Source: an uncultured Clostridia bacterium (GTDB lineage: Bacteria > Bacillota > Clostridia > Oscillospirales > Acutalibacteraceae). From it: a DNA stretch of 64,000 nt. Shown piece by piece: positions 37,416-48,150 of the stretch. The notes beneath the pieces are model-generated. The model worked only from the letters and a program-made list of their open reading frames with translations, ran no database searches and was not told the DNA's origin. The translations under genes were made by a program, and so were the position numbers. The stretch lies in assembly GCA_944384835.1 (NCBI GenBank), contig CALWUU010000022.1, positions 1 to 64,000 of the forward strand. The letters are read 5' to 3'. Numbering within the stretch: the first letter of the stretch is position 1; every line of letters begins with the position of its first letter.

Positions 37416-38459
37416 ATGGCAATCTTAAAGAAAAAACCTTTGTTTAATCCTGACGGAGATGTGGAAGTATTAAAACGCCGTATGATTGGCGGCAATACCA
37501 CAAACCTGAATGATTTTAATAATATGAAATATGCTTGGGTAAGCGATTGGTATCGCCAAGCAATGAATAACTTCTGGATTCCTGAGGAAATCAACTTAAA
37601 TACAGATATCCAGAACTACAATCAGCTGACAAAAGCAGAACGTACTGCATATGATAAAATTTTATCCTTTTTGATTTTTTTAGACAGTGTGCAAACTGCA
37701 AACCTGCCTAACGTTGGCGAATATATTACGGCCAATGAAGTCAACCTTTGTTTAACCATTCAGGCGTTTCAGGAAGCCGTTCACTCACAAAGTTACGGCT
37801 ATATGCTGGATACCATTTGTTCTCCCGTAGAACGCAATGAAATTTTATATCAGTGGCGTCAGGATGAACATTTGCTTCGCAGAAATGAATTTATAGGTAA
37901 TTTATATAATGAATTCCAAGAAAAGAAAGACGATTATACGCTGGTTCGCACTATGATTGCCAACTATATTTTAGAAGGCATATACTTTTATTCCGGTTTT
38001 ATGTTCTTTTATAATTTGGGACGAAATAATAAAATGCCGGGTTCCGTACAAGAAATCCGTTATATTAACCGTGATGAAAATACCCATTTATGGTTGTTTC
38101 GCTCTATTATTTTAGAATTGAAAAAAGAGGAACCGCATTTATTCACAGATGAATTGATTGAAGAATACCGCAGCATGATAAAAGAAGGGGTAGAGCAGGA
38201 AATTGCATGGGGACATTATGTGATCGGCGATGATATTTCAGGCTTAAACTGCCAGATGATTACTGATTATATCCGTTATTTGGGTAATTTACGCTGTATG
38301 AATTTAGGCTTTGAACCTTTATATCCGGGATATGAAAAAGAACCGGATTCCATGTCTTGGATCAGCCAATACAGCAATGCAAATTTAATTAAAACAGATT
38401 TCTTTGAAGGACGTTCCACAGCTTATGCAAAAAGCACTGCTTTGGTAGACGATTTATAA
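37416..38459 (+). CDS. nrdB: Class Ia ribonucleotide reductase beta subunit
   Basis: Carries the di-iron or di-manganese cofactor and tyrosyl radical that starts catalysis in NrdA. Of 347 residues. Metal ligands are visible: Asp in FLDSVQ, Glu and His in AFQEAVHSQSY, Glu in ILEGIYFYSGF, and Glu and His in RDENTHLWLF. The radical tyrosine is present in HSQSYGYM at the position of E. coli Y122, so this is a Tyr-radical form rather than the Phe-bearing class Ic. GAGGAGAG precedes the ATG. Confidence 0.93.
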   Translation: MAILKKKPLFNPDGDVEVLKRRMIGGNTTNLNDFNNMKYAWVSDWYRQAMNNFWIPEEINLNTDIQNYNQLTKAERTAYDKILSFLIFLDSVQTANLPNVGEYITANEVNLCLTIQAFQEAVHSQSYGYMLDTICSPVERNEILYQWRQDEHLLRRNEFIGNLYNEFQEKKDDYTLVRTMIANYILEGIYFYSGFMFFYNLGRNNKMPGSVQEIRYINRDENTHLWLFRSIILELKKEEPHLFTDELIEEYRSMIKEGVEQEIAWGHYVIGDDISGLNCQMITDYIRYLGNLRCMNLGFEPLYPGYEKEPDSMSWISQYSNANLIKTDFFEGRSTAYAKSTALVDDL

Positions 38460-38461
38460 TA

Positions 38462-38492
38462 AAAATGTAGGCACCCAGTGCCTGCATTTTTT
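38462..38492 (+). terminator. Terminator after nrdB
   Basis: AATGTAGGCAC pairs with GTGCCTGCATT around a CCA loop (one wobble), followed by TTTTT. Confidence 0.8.
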
Positions 38493-38976
38493 ATTCTGCT
38501 TCTTTTAGATTCTTTTCTGGATACAATCGGCTTTGTTGTTTGCTGTATCCATATTTATTTCTAAATACATATAAGAATATTACAAAAAATTAATGTTATT
38601 ACTTCAGCCAGCGGTATCACCGGCTAAATTCCTATAATTTCCAATAAAAGAGGCAATGTAACCATTTCTATTGCACAAAATTAAAGTTCTAAAGGAAGAA
38701 ACTGAATGTGGAAATTCATCCGTTGGATAATGTTGTGAATAGCCCGGTTCACGGATGCAATTTTTTGAAAAACCAAAAGGAGTTTATTTATGTACTTATC
38801 ATCAAAGGTCATATGAATGAACAGGCAGTGCTTGTGAAAAATGATTACCTATGTGAAAGAACATCCTATTAAATTAAATGGATATTCCTTTGAAAAAGGA
38901 ATATTGAATAAATTGGTGACGCAAGCTGCCGAAAGACGGTTAACTAAAATTTCTATTTGTATTGAGGAGGTTCCAT
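38493..38976 (+). other. Gap with two short overlapping frames, probably gene remnants
   Basis: No recognised gene. A 54-codon frame runs from GTG 38708 to TAA 38870-38872 with AAAGGAAG nine bases upstream; it includes the segment EFIYVLIIKGHMNEQAVLV. A second frame in another phase, ATG 38841 to TAA 38988-38990 (49 residues, with IKLNGYSFEKGILNKLV), overlaps it and the start of sfsA. Both look protein-like, and the switch of phase suggests a frameshifted remnant of one gene. No family was recognised. Confidence 0.35.
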
Positions 38977-39660
38977 GTGCATTATTCTAATATAGAAAAA
39001 GGGATTTTTCTCTCAAGGCCAAATCGTTTTTTGTCACATGTGGTAGTAGGCGGAAAAGAAGTCATTTGTCATGTAAAAAATACAGGACGCTGTAAAGAAT
39101 TGTTAATTCCAAACTGCGAAGTCTATGTACAGCATCATGATAATCCTAATCGCAAAACGGAATACTCGTTGATATCAGTTCAAAAGGGAAGCCGGCTTGT
39201 GAATATAGATTCTCAAGCGCCGAATGCAGCAGTGAAAGAATGGCTGGAACAGAATCAAGTGATACCGCATATACAAAATATTTATCCTGAAAAGAAATAC
39301 TGCGATTCAAGATTTGATTTTTATTTGGAACGGAAAGAGCGACCTGCTTATGTTGAAGTGAAAGGCGTCACTCTTGAAGAAAACGGAGTGGTATTATTTC
39401 CGGATGCACCGACAGAACGGGGAGTGAAGCACGTATATGAATTATGCAAATGTAAGAAAAACGGTTTCGATGCTTACCTCATTTTTGTGGTTCAAATGCA
39501 GCATGTAACATATTTTACGCCTAACATAAACACACATCCTGAATTTGGAGAAGCGTTGCGGTACGCGAAAGAGTGCGGCGTGAATATTTTGGCTTTTGAT
39601 TGTGAAGTAACTCCGGAGACAATGTCGATTTCTTCACAAATTCCTGTGTATTTGCCGTGA
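38977..39660 (+). CDS. sfsA: SfsA family DNA/RNA nuclease-like protein
   Basis: A 227-residue SfsA protein, named for sugar-fermentation stimulation in E. coli but with an OB-fold N-terminus and a PD-(D/E)XK-like C-terminal nuclease domain. The motifs FLSHVVVGGKEVICHVKNTG, CKELLIPNCEVYV, YVEVKGVTLEENGVVLFPDA and PTERGVKHVYEL are typical. The start is GTG at 38977, six bases after GAGGAGG. The overlapping ATG at 38975 is out of frame and the TTG at 38962 precedes the ribosome site. Its cellular role here is unknown. Confidence 0.9.
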   Translation: MHYSNIEKGIFLSRPNRFLSHVVVGGKEVICHVKNTGRCKELLIPNCEVYVQHHDNPNRKTEYSLISVQKGSRLVNIDSQAPNAAVKEWLEQNQVIPHIQNIYPEKKYCDSRFDFYLERKERPAYVEVKGVTLEENGVVLFPDAPTERGVKHVYELCKCKKNGFDAYLIFVVQMQHVTYFTPNINTHPEFGEALRYAKECGVNILAFDCEVTPETMSISSQIPVYLP

Positions 39661-39761
39661 CAGTTTGCACATTATTTTTGTTATATCTGATAATGCGGCA
39701 AATTTTTTATATCATGTCCTATATGATAAGAACAGATGGGTATTGTCATCAGCTTTATAAA

Positions 39762-39798
39762 AACAAAACAGCGGCTGTAACACAGCCGCTGTTTTGTT
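39762..39798. terminator. Bidirectional terminator between sfsA and the zinc-ribbon gene
   Basis: A perfect 17-bp stem (39762-39778 with 39782-39798) around a 3-nt loop, with A/T-rich arms ending in TTTTGTT on either strand. Confidence 0.9.
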
Positions 39799-39802
39799 CC
39801 AA

Positions 39803-39994
39803 TTAAAGTTTGTCCACTTTGATAAAGCTTTTTTTATCGTCAGCCATTTTATAGAAATGATGTTTGCCGCAATCCCAGCATACCATTTCAAAACTAGTAA
39901 AATTTTCTCTGTCTTTAAACGCGTTCATCGCACGACCGCCGCATACCGGACAGGTTTTAGGTGTAAACTCCGGTGGATCTTTTCTTTCATACAT
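39803..39994 (-). CDS. Small zinc-ribbon protein, unknown function
   Basis: A 63-residue protein on the minus strand with two CxxC knuckles (TCPVCGGRA and VCWDCGKHH), the layout of a zinc ribbon that might bind nucleic acid or protein. The start ATG at 39994 follows GTGAGGACCC with 8-nt spacing. A longer frame to 40066 has no ribosome site. It is convergent with sfsA and divergent from groES. I know no specific family name for it. Confidence 0.65.
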   Translation of the reverse strand: MYERKDPPEFTPKTCPVCGGRAMNAFKDRENFTSFEMVCWDCGKHHFYKMADDKKSFIKVDKL

Positions 39995-40189
39995 AATAGG
40001 GTCCTCACTTTCATTGTTCTGTATAGATATGTTTCTATTATAATATACAACCTGTTCCTTTTGCAATAACTCACATCATAATTGATAAACTTTAGGCAAG
40101 TACTTGGTGTGTATAGAAAACAGTACAGAAAGATTTGTAAATATAATTGTAAATAATTTATGAAATTTACATTTTCCATAAAAATTCTC

Positions 40190-40218
40190 TTGATTTTTTG
40201 TGATAAAGACGTTAAAAT
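40190..40218 (+). promoter_or_regulatory. Promoter of groES-groEL
   Basis: TTGATT (40190-40195) and TAAAAT (40213-40218) are 17 bp apart. The CIRCE operator follows immediately. Confidence 0.75.
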
Positions 40219-40222
40219 AGTT

Positions 40223-40249
40223 TTAGCACTCGAAGTTAAAGAGTGCTAA
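40223..40249 (+). promoter_or_regulatory. CIRCE operator (HrcA site)
   Basis: TTAGCACTC, nine bases (GAAGTTAAA), then GAGTGCTAA: a perfect match to the CIRCE consensus. It overlaps the expected start of transcription, so HrcA represses groESL until heat or misfolding titrates GroEL. Confidence 0.98.
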
Positions 40250-40266
40250 AACTATCCAGTAACTAA

Positions 40267-42262
<1,996 letters not shown>

Positions 42263-42293
42263 TCTGACCAATAGTCATATATTTTCTCTTTTT

Positions 42294-42322
42294 AAGGTAC
42301 TGTGTCATACAGTACCTTTTTT
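42294..42322 (+). terminator. Terminator of groES-groEL
   Basis: AAGGTACTGT (42294-42303) pairs with ACAGTACCTT (42309-42318), loop GTCAT, followed by TTTT. Confidence 0.9.
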
Positions 42323-42423
42323 ATTTTGTCTTTCAAATCAGCAGACAAATTGCGATAATATATACATATATCATTTAGTTTTTTATATTAACCGTACAAA
42401 AAAAATCTATCTTGAAACCGCTA

Positions 42424-42452
42424 TTGAATTTGTTACAGAAATGAAATATAAT
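42424..42452 (+). promoter_or_regulatory. Promoter of the purine operon leader
   Basis: TTGAAT (42424-42429) and a perfect TATAAT (42447-42452) are 17 bp apart. The transcript would start near 42459, giving a leader of about 185 nt before purE. No purine or ZTP riboswitch core was found in it. Confidence 0.6.
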
Positions 42453-42489
42453 ACTATATATAATGTTTTGTCAGGAAGGAGCATGAAAT

Positions 42490-42552
42490 ATGTCATATGG
42501 TGTAATGCATACGTTTCATTCTCTTTCCGTTGATTCGCTACATGTCGTATAA
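42490..42552 (+). CDS. Possible 20-residue leader peptide upstream of purE
   Basis: ATG 42490 lies nine bases after AGGAAGGAG, and the frame runs 20 codons (MSYGVMHTFHSLSV, then DSLHVV) to TAA 42550-42552. The stop abuts the 5' arm of an intrinsic terminator (42554), an arrangement typical of translation-coupled attenuation. Three of twenty residues are histidine, and histidine synthesis shares the purine intermediate AICAR. That link is speculative. It could also be a chance frame. Confidence 0.35.
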   Translation: MSYGVMHTFHSLSVDSLHVV

Positions 42553-42589
42553 GGGCTACGCTGCACATTTTGCTCCGTAGCCTGTTTTT
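42553..42589 (+). terminator. Terminator inside the purE leader
   Basis: GGCTACG (42554-42560) pairs with CGTAGCC (42576-42582), with a 15-nt loop allowing inner GC pairs, then TGTTTTTG. It sits 54 nt upstream of purE. Confidence 0.75.
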
Positions 42590-42642
42590 GTGTTAGTGAA
42601 AATGAAAACGAACGAATGAAACAAATTTAGAGGTGTTTTACT

Positions 42643-43143
42643 ATGTCCAAAAAAGTTGCAGTTATTATGGGCAGTGACAGTGATTTTCCAACTGTTTCTG
42701 CTGCAGTGAAAAAATTGAAATCTTTTGGTGTTCCTGTTGAGGTTCATGTTATGTCCGCTCACAGAACGCCTCATGATGCCGCCGAATTTTCTGAGCATGC
42801 AAAAGACAATGGTTTTGGTGTGATTATTGCAGCTGCAGGTAAAGCTGCTCATCTTGCAGGTGTTTTGGCAGCTCATACTACACTGCCTGTCATTGGTATT
42901 CCTATTAAATCCTCTACTTTAGACGGACTGGATGCTTTGCTGGCAACCGTACAAATGCCAAGCGGTATTCCGGTAGCGACTGTAGCAATTGACGGCGCTG
43001 CAAATGCAGCTATCCTTGCAGTACAAATGCTGGCAATCAGCGATGAGGATTTGGCAAAAAAATTAGATGCGATGAAAACAGAAATGGTAGAAGGCGTAAA
43101 GAAAAAAGACGCAGCTTTGCAGGCTGAAGTAAATGCGTTATAA
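42643..43143 (+). CDS. purE: N5-carboxyaminoimidazole ribonucleotide mutase
   Basis: Converts N5-CAIR to CAIR in purine synthesis. 166 residues. The class I PurE core is clear: [21 protein letters not shown], the active-site [32 protein letters not shown] and [16 protein letters not shown]. PurK, the partner that makes N5-CAIR, is not in the window. TAGAGGTG precedes the ATG. First gene of a six-gene purine operon, behind a leader with a mini-ORF and terminator. Confidence 0.95.
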   Translation: MSKKVAVIMGSDSDFPTVSAAVKKLKSFGVPVEVHVMSAHRTPHDAAEFSEHAKDNGFGVIIAAAGKAAHLAGVLAAHTTLPVIGIPIKSSTLDGLDALLATVQMPSGIPVATVAIDGAANAAILAVQMLAISDEDLAKKLDAMKTEMVEGVKKKDAALQAEVNAL

Positions 43144-43190
43144 GCATCATTCATAAATAGGACTTAAACATATTGAGGAGAACGTAGACC

Positions 43191-44225
43191 ATGAAAAATT
43201 TTAGTGACAGCTACAAAGAGGCAGGCGTTGACGTAACAGCAGGTTATAAAGCCGTTGAGTTGATGAAACAGCACGTTGCACGTACCAATATTCCGGGTGT
43301 CGTTTCCAATATCGGAAGTTTTGGCGGATTGTTTCAACCGGATTTTACAGGTATGAAAGCGCCTATTTTGGTTTCGGGAACGGATGGCGTTGGTACAAAA
43401 TTACGTTTGGCGTTTTTAATGGACAAGCACGATACCATTGGTATTGACTGCGTGGCGATGTGTGTAAACGATGTTATTTGCTGCGGCGCGCAGCCATTAT
43501 TCTTTTTGGATTATTTGGCAGTGGGCAAGAATTTTCCTGAAAAGATTGAAAAAATTGTTTCCGGTGTTGCCGATGGATGCGTACAGTCTCAGTGTGCTTT
43601 GGTTGGCGGTGAAACTGCCGAAATGCCCGGATTTTATCCAATAGATGAATATGATTTGGCAGGGTTCTGCGTAGGTATGGTAGACCGAGATAAAGTCATA
43701 GACGGCTCTGCTATGGTAGAAGGCGATGCAATTATAGGCATTCAGTCTTCCGGTGTGCATTCCAACGGTTTTTCTTTGGTGAGAAAAGTCTTTGATGTAA
43801 ACGAAGAAAATTTGAAACAATATTATGATGAATTGGGCACAACATTAGGAGAAGCATTGCTGACTCCAACAAAAATTTATGTTCGTCCTATGTTGTCTTT
43901 GATGAAAGCTTGTACAGTGAAAGCAGTGTCTCATGTAACCGGCGGTGGTTTTTATGAAAATCTTCCTCGTATGATGAAGGAAGGATATACCGCAAAAATT
44001 GAAATGGACGCTTTCCCGACTTTACCTATTTTTGACTTAATTCAAAAAACAGGTAATATTCCAACACAGGATATGTACAGCACCTTTAATATGGGTATTG
44101 GTATGTGCGTGGTAGTGCCTGCATCGGAAGCAGAAAAAGCCATTGCCCTCTTAAAAGAAAACGGAGAAGAAGCGTTCGTGATCGGAACTGTGGTAAAAGG
44201 CGAAGAAGGTGTCATTTTATGCTAA
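43191..44225 (+). CDS. purM: Phosphoribosylformylglycinamidine cyclo-ligase (AIR synthetase)
   Basis: Closes the imidazole ring to give AIR, using ATP. 344 residues. [19 protein letters not shown] at the N-terminus, [14 protein letters not shown] (phosphate/ATP region), [33 protein letters not shown] and [14 protein letters not shown] are all standard PurM motifs. The start follows TTGAGGAG. Its end overlaps purN by 7 nt, indicating translational coupling. Confidence 0.96.
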   Translation: MKNFSDSYKEAGVDVTAGYKAVELMKQHVARTNIPGVVSNIGSFGGLFQPDFTGMKAPILVSGTDGVGTKLRLAFLMDKHDTIGIDCVAMCVNDVICCGAQPLFFLDYLAVGKNFPEKIEKIVSGVADGCVQSQCALVGGETAEMPGFYPIDEYDLAGFCVGMVDRDKVIDGSAMVEGDAIIGIQSSGVHSNGFSLVRKVFDVNEENLKQYYDELGTTLGEALLTPTKIYVRPMLSLMKACTVKAVSHVTGGGFYENLPRMMKEGYTAKIEMDAFPTLPIFDLIQKTGNIPTQDMYSTFNMGIGMCVVVPASEAEKAIALLKENGEEAFVIGTVVKGEEGVILC

Positions 44226-44845
44226 AAATTGCGGTCTTGGTATCCGGCGGGGGAACCAATCTGCAAGCTTTGATTGATGCGGAAAAACGCGGGGAAATTG
44301 TCAACGGAAAAATTTCTTTGGTGATTTCCAGTAAATCAGATGCTTTTGCTTTGGAACGAGCCAAAAAAGCAGGTATTCCTTCTGAAGTGTTGATTCGTAA
44401 GCAATATGCTGCCATGGAAGAATATGACCAAGCTCTGATAGGTTTGCTGGAAAAAAATCAAATTGATTTAATCGTATTGGCAGGCTTCATGACCATTATC
44501 AGTGACCGAGTCATCCATGCTTATCGCAACAGAATCATCAATGTGCATCCTTCTTTGATTCCTGCTTTTTGCGGCGAAGGATTTTATGGTTTGCGTGTGC
44601 ATGAGGCAGCACTGAAACGCGGTGTGAAATTAACAGGCGCAACCATTCACTTTGTAAACGAAATTTGTGACGGCGGACCTATCATTTTGCAAAAAGCCGT
44701 TGCAGTATCTCCTGACGATACTGCGCAGACTTTGCAAAAACGCATTATGGAAGAAGCTGAGTGGAAATTGCTTCCTCAGGCAGTTTCGCTGTTTTGTCAA
44801 GGTAAGCTTGAAATAGAACATGATGTTGTAAAAATAAATGAGTAA
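44219..44845 (+). CDS. purN: Phosphoribosylglycinamide formyltransferase
   Basis: Transfers a formyl group from 10-formyl-THF to GAR. 208 residues. The catalytic triad region is present: Asn and His in [20 protein letters not shown], and Asp in [26 protein letters not shown] forms the N-terminal phosphate loop. The ATG at 44219 lies inside the end of purM, 8 nt after GAAGAAGGTG. An in-frame extension to 44105 is not needed. Confidence 0.95.
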   Translation: MLKIAVLVSGGGTNLQALIDAEKRGEIVNGKISLVISSKSDAFALERAKKAGIPSEVLIRKQYAAMEEYDQALIGLLEKNQIDLIVLAGFMTIISDRVIHAYRNRIINVHPSLIPAFCGEGFYGLRVHEAALKRGVKLTGATIHFVNEICDGGPIILQKAVAVSPDDTAQTLQKRIMEEAEWKLLPQAVSLFCQGKLEIEHDVVKINE

Positions 44846-44870
44846 CTATTTTTGAAATTGGAGTAAGAAC

Positions 44871-45581
44871 ATGGAATTGAAAAATTTTGCTGAGCTTTTA
44901 AAAAGCAATACGTATCCCGGCCGTGGTATTATGATTGGAAAAACCAAAGACGGAACTCACGGCGTCATTTCCTATTTTATTATGGGCAGAAGCGAAAACA
45001 GCCGTAACCGTGTATTTGTGGAAGATGGTTTGGGTATCAAAACAAAAGCATTTGATGAATCTAAATTAACAGATCCGTCTTTGATTATTTATGCTCCTGT
45101 TCGTGTCATTGGCAATACGACTATTGTAACAAACGGTGACCAAACAGATACCATTTATGAAGCATTAGAGCAAGGTCGTACCTTTGAAGATGCATTGCGC
45201 ACCCGTACCTTTGAACCGGACGCACCGAACTTTACCCCTCGCATTTCGGGAGAAGTGGTGGTAAATAAAGGACTGCAATATAAACTTTCTATTTTAAAAA
45301 GCAATAACGGTAATCCTGACAGTGCATTGCGTTATTTTTATGAATATGCCCAGCCGGTCAATGGAGAAGGTCATTTTATTCACACTTATCGCTGTGACGG
45401 AAACCCAATTCCTTCTTTTGAAGGGGAGCCTATTCGTGTAGCAGTTGAAGGTGATATTGATTTTTTCACCAATACTGTATGGGATAGTCTGAATGAGGAC
45501 AATAAAGTGTCTTTGTTTACTTGCTTTATCCAGCTGAACAATGGTTTCACAGAAACAAGAATCATCAACAAAAATAAGTAA
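44871..45581 (+). CDS. purO: Stand-alone IMP cyclohydrolase (PurO-like)
   Basis: Catalyses the final ring closure of FAICAR to IMP. The 236-residue protein belongs to the stand-alone IMP cyclohydrolase family first described in archaea (N-terminal SNTYPGRGIMIGKTKDG, VISYFIMGRSENSRNR, FTPRISGEV). In most bacteria this activity is the MGS domain of PurH; here it is a separate gene directly before a separate AICAR formyltransferase gene. A GGAG site precedes the ATG. The family match is by recognisable motifs; enzymatic activity is inferred. Confidence 0.85.
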   Translation: MELKNFAELLKSNTYPGRGIMIGKTKDGTHGVISYFIMGRSENSRNRVFVEDGLGIKTKAFDESKLTDPSLIIYAPVRVIGNTTIVTNGDQTDTIYEALEQGRTFEDALRTRTFEPDAPNFTPRISGEVVVNKGLQYKLSILKSNNGNPDSALRYFYEYAQPVNGEGHFIHTYRCDGNPIPSFEGEPIRVAVEGDIDFFTNTVWDSLNEDNKVSLFTCFIQLNNGFTETRIINKNK

Positions 45582-45596
45582 AGGAGGATATTTCTC

Positions 45597-46775
45597 ATGT
45601 CTAATGAATTAATGCTGAAATATGGATGTAATCCAAATCAAAAACCATCCCGTATTTTCATGAAAGACGGCTCTGAATTGCCAATTACGGTTTTAAACGG
45701 AAAACCGGGATACATCAATTTTTTAGATGCGTTTAACAGCTGGCAATTGGTAAAAGAATTAAAAGAGGCAACAGGACTGCCTGCGGCAGCTTCTTTTAAG
45801 CACGTTAGTCCTGCAGGCGCAGCAGTGGCAGTCCCAATGAGCGACACATTGAAAAAGATTTATTTTGTAGATGACTTAGAGCTATCTCCAATTGCAACTG
45901 CATATGCAAGGGCACGCGGTGCAGACAGAATGTCTTCCTACGGTGATTTTGTTGCATTATCCGATACCTGTGATGCACAGACAGCAACTTTGCTGGCAAG
46001 AGAAGTTTCTGACGGTGTGATTGCGCCCGGATATACGCAGGAAGCATTGGAAATTTTGAAAACAAAACGCAAAGGCAATTACAATGTCATTCAAATTGAT
46101 GAATCATATCAGCCGGCTCCCATAGAGCATAAAGATGTTTACGGCATTACATTTGAGCAAGGCAGAAATGAAATTAAAATAAATGAAGAGATGCTTCAAA
46201 ATATTGTAAGTGAAAATAAAGAGATGCCTCAGGAAGCAAAACGCGATTTGCTGATTGCATTGATTACTTTAAAATATACACAATCCAATTCCGTTTGTTA
46301 TGCAAAAGACGGACAGGCAATCGGAATTGGAGCAGGACAGCAGTCCCGCATTCACTGCACCAGATTGGCAGGAAATAAAGCGGATATCTGGTTCTTGCGC
46401 CAACATCCGAAAGTAATGAACTTGCCGTTTAAAGCGGATATTCGTCGTCCTGACCGTGATAACACCATTGATGTATATATTTCAGATGATGACATGGACG
46501 TATTGGCAGACGGCACATGGGAGTTGTTCTTTACAGAGAAACCGGAACGTTTGACCAGAGAAGAGAAACGTGCTTGGCTTGACCAGCAAACCGGTGTTTC
46601 TCTAGGTTCAGACGCATTTTTCCCATTTGGAGATAACATTGAACGTGCGCACCGCAGCGGTGTTTCTTATATTGCGGAAGCAGGCGGCTCTATTCGTGAT
46701 GACCACGTAATCGATACCTGCAATAAATACGGTATTTGTTTGGCGTTTACAGGAGTTCGTTTGTTCCATCATTAA
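45597..46775 (+). CDS. AICAR formyltransferase, stand-alone (PurH C-terminal domain type)
   Basis: Formylates AICAR with 10-formyl-THF. At 392 residues it lacks the MGS cyclohydrolase domain of normal PurH (about 510 residues) and corresponds to the AICARFT domain alone. The catalytic Lys-His is in ASFKHVSPAGAAVAVP. The segments TLKYTQSNSVCYAKDGQAIG, GAGQQSRIHCTRLAG and FFPFGDNIERAHRSGVSYI are family hallmarks. AAAGGAGG precedes the ATG, 15 nt after the cyclohydrolase stop. Together the two genes replace purH. Confidence 0.92.
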   Translation: MSNELMLKYGCNPNQKPSRIFMKDGSELPITVLNGKPGYINFLDAFNSWQLVKELKEATGLPAAASFKHVSPAGAAVAVPMSDTLKKIYFVDDLELSPIATAYARARGADRMSSYGDFVALSDTCDAQTATLLAREVSDGVIAPGYTQEALEILKTKRKGNYNVIQIDESYQPAPIEHKDVYGITFEQGRNEIKINEEMLQNIVSENKEMPQEAKRDLLIALITLKYTQSNSVCYAKDGQAIGIGAGQQSRIHCTRLAGNKADIWFLRQHPKVMNLPFKADIRRPDRDNTIDVYISDDDMDVLADGTWELFFTEKPERLTREEKRAWLDQQTGVSLGSDAFFPFGDNIERAHRSGVSYIAEAGGSIRDDHVIDTCNKYGICLAFTGVRLFHH

Positions 46776-46811
46776 TCATTAGTGTCATTTCAGAAAGGAA
46801 CGGTAGCGTTT

Positions 46812-48071
46812 ATGAAACTGCTTGTAGTAGGCGGCGGCGGTCGTGAGCACGCCATTATCCGCAAACTGTTAGAAAGTCCAAAAGTAGAAAAAATCTATTG
46901 TGCTCCCGGTAACGGCGGTATTTCCTGCGATGCACAGTGTGTTGATATTAACGCCATGGATAAACAGGCCATGGTAACCTTTGCAAAAGAAAATGGGATT
47001 GACTTTGTCGTTGTTGCGCCGGATGATCCATTGGCTGCAGGTATGGTAGACGCAATGGAAGAAGCGGGAATTCCGGCATTTGGTCCAACAGCCAATGCTG
47101 CTGTGATTGAAAGCAGCAAAGTGTTTTCCAAAAACTTAATGAAACAGTACGGCATTCCTACTGCCGGTTATGAAGTGTTTGATGATTCAGCATCTGCGAT
47201 TGCTTATATTGAGCAGAACAATACATTTCCGATTGTAGTTAAAGCAGATGGACTTGCTTTGGGAAAAGGTGTTATTATTGCAGAGACGTTACAAGCGGCA
47301 AAAGATGCGGTTCAGTCTATTATGGAAGATAAAATTTTTGGTCAGTCGGGTAACAAGATTGTAGTAGAAGAATTTATTACAGGTCCTGAAGTTTCCGTGC
47401 TGGCATTTACCGATGGTAAAACTTTAAAACCAATGGTATCTTCCAAAGACCACAAACGGGCGTTGGACAATGACAAAGGGTTAAATACAGGGGGAATGGG
47501 CACAGTTAGTCCAAACCCATATTATACAAATGAAATTGCAAAAGAATGTATGGAGACCATTTTTCTTCCTACTGTTGCTGCGATGAATCAGGAAGGCAGA
47601 CCCTTTAAAGGATGTTTGTATTTTGGATTGATGCTGACTCAAAACGGACCGAAAGTAATCGAATATAACTGCCGTTTTGGCGACCCTGAAACGCAAGTGG
47701 TACTGCCGAGATTACAATCCGATTTGTTAGAGATTATGATGGCTGTACGCAATGAATGCTTGGCAGGTGTAGACATCAAATGGTCCGATGAAGCTGCAGC
47801 ATGTGTGGTAATGGCTTCAGGCGGTTATCCTGAAAAATACGAAAAAGGCATTGAAATAACAGGTCTTAATGAAAATGGTCAGATTGATGGGGCAACTGTT
47901 TATCATGCGGGAACCAAAAAAGAAAACGGTAAATTTTATACAAATGGCGGCAGAGTGCTGGGTGTAACTGCAACTGATACAACACTGGAAGGCGCATTGA
48001 AAAAAGCATATGATGCTGTTTCAAGAATTCATTTTAATGGCGCACATTACAGAACAGATATTGGTAAATAA
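46812..48071 (+). CDS. purD: Phosphoribosylamine-glycine ligase (GAR synthetase)
   Basis: Joins phosphoribosylamine and glycine with ATP. 419 residues with the ATP-grasp layout: LLVVGGGGREHAI at the N-terminus, FPIVVKADGLALGKGVIIAE (ATP loop), DHKRALDNDKGLNTGGMGT, and YNCRFGDPETQVVLPRL. The ATG at 46812 follows GAAAGGAACGG. The earlier in-frame ATG at 46782 lies 6 nt after the previous stop without a good ribosome site. Last gene of the purine operon; a hairpin follows. Confidence 0.96.
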   Translation: MKLLVVGGGGREHAIIRKLLESPKVEKIYCAPGNGGISCDAQCVDINAMDKQAMVTFAKENGIDFVVVAPDDPLAAGMVDAMEEAGIPAFGPTANAAVIESSKVFSKNLMKQYGIPTAGYEVFDDSASAIAYIEQNNTFPIVVKADGLALGKGVIIAETLQAAKDAVQSIMEDKIFGQSGNKIVVEEFITGPEVSVLAFTDGKTLKPMVSSKDHKRALDNDKGLNTGGMGTVSPNPYYTNEIAKECMETIFLPTVAAMNQEGRPFKGCLYFGLMLTQNGPKVIEYNCRFGDPETQVVLPRLQSDLLEIMMAVRNECLAGVDIKWSDEAAACVVMASGGYPEKYEKGIEITGLNENGQIDGATVYHAGTKKENGKFYTNGGRVLGVTATDTTLEGALKKAYDAVSRIHFNGAHYRTDIGK

Positions 48072-48074
48072 GAA

Positions 48075-48122
48075 AAAGACAGAAGCTGCCCTTTTTATCA
48101 GACGGCATTCTGTCTTTCTTTT
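48075..48122 (+). terminator. Terminator after purD
   Basis: AAAGACAGAA (48075-48084) pairs with TTCTGTCTTT (48108-48117), followed by CTTTTAT. The 23-nt loop contains an inner GCTGCC/GACGGC partial pairing. It ends about 30 nt before the acetyltransferase gene, which may partly be fed by read-through. Confidence 0.7.
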
Positions 48123-48150
48123 ATCTATAAAAGGGAGAGATAAAAATAGT

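Noticed and set aside
42424-42642. Purine or ZTP riboswitch upstream of purE
   Set aside because: None of the conserved junction or pseudoknot segments of either class is present.
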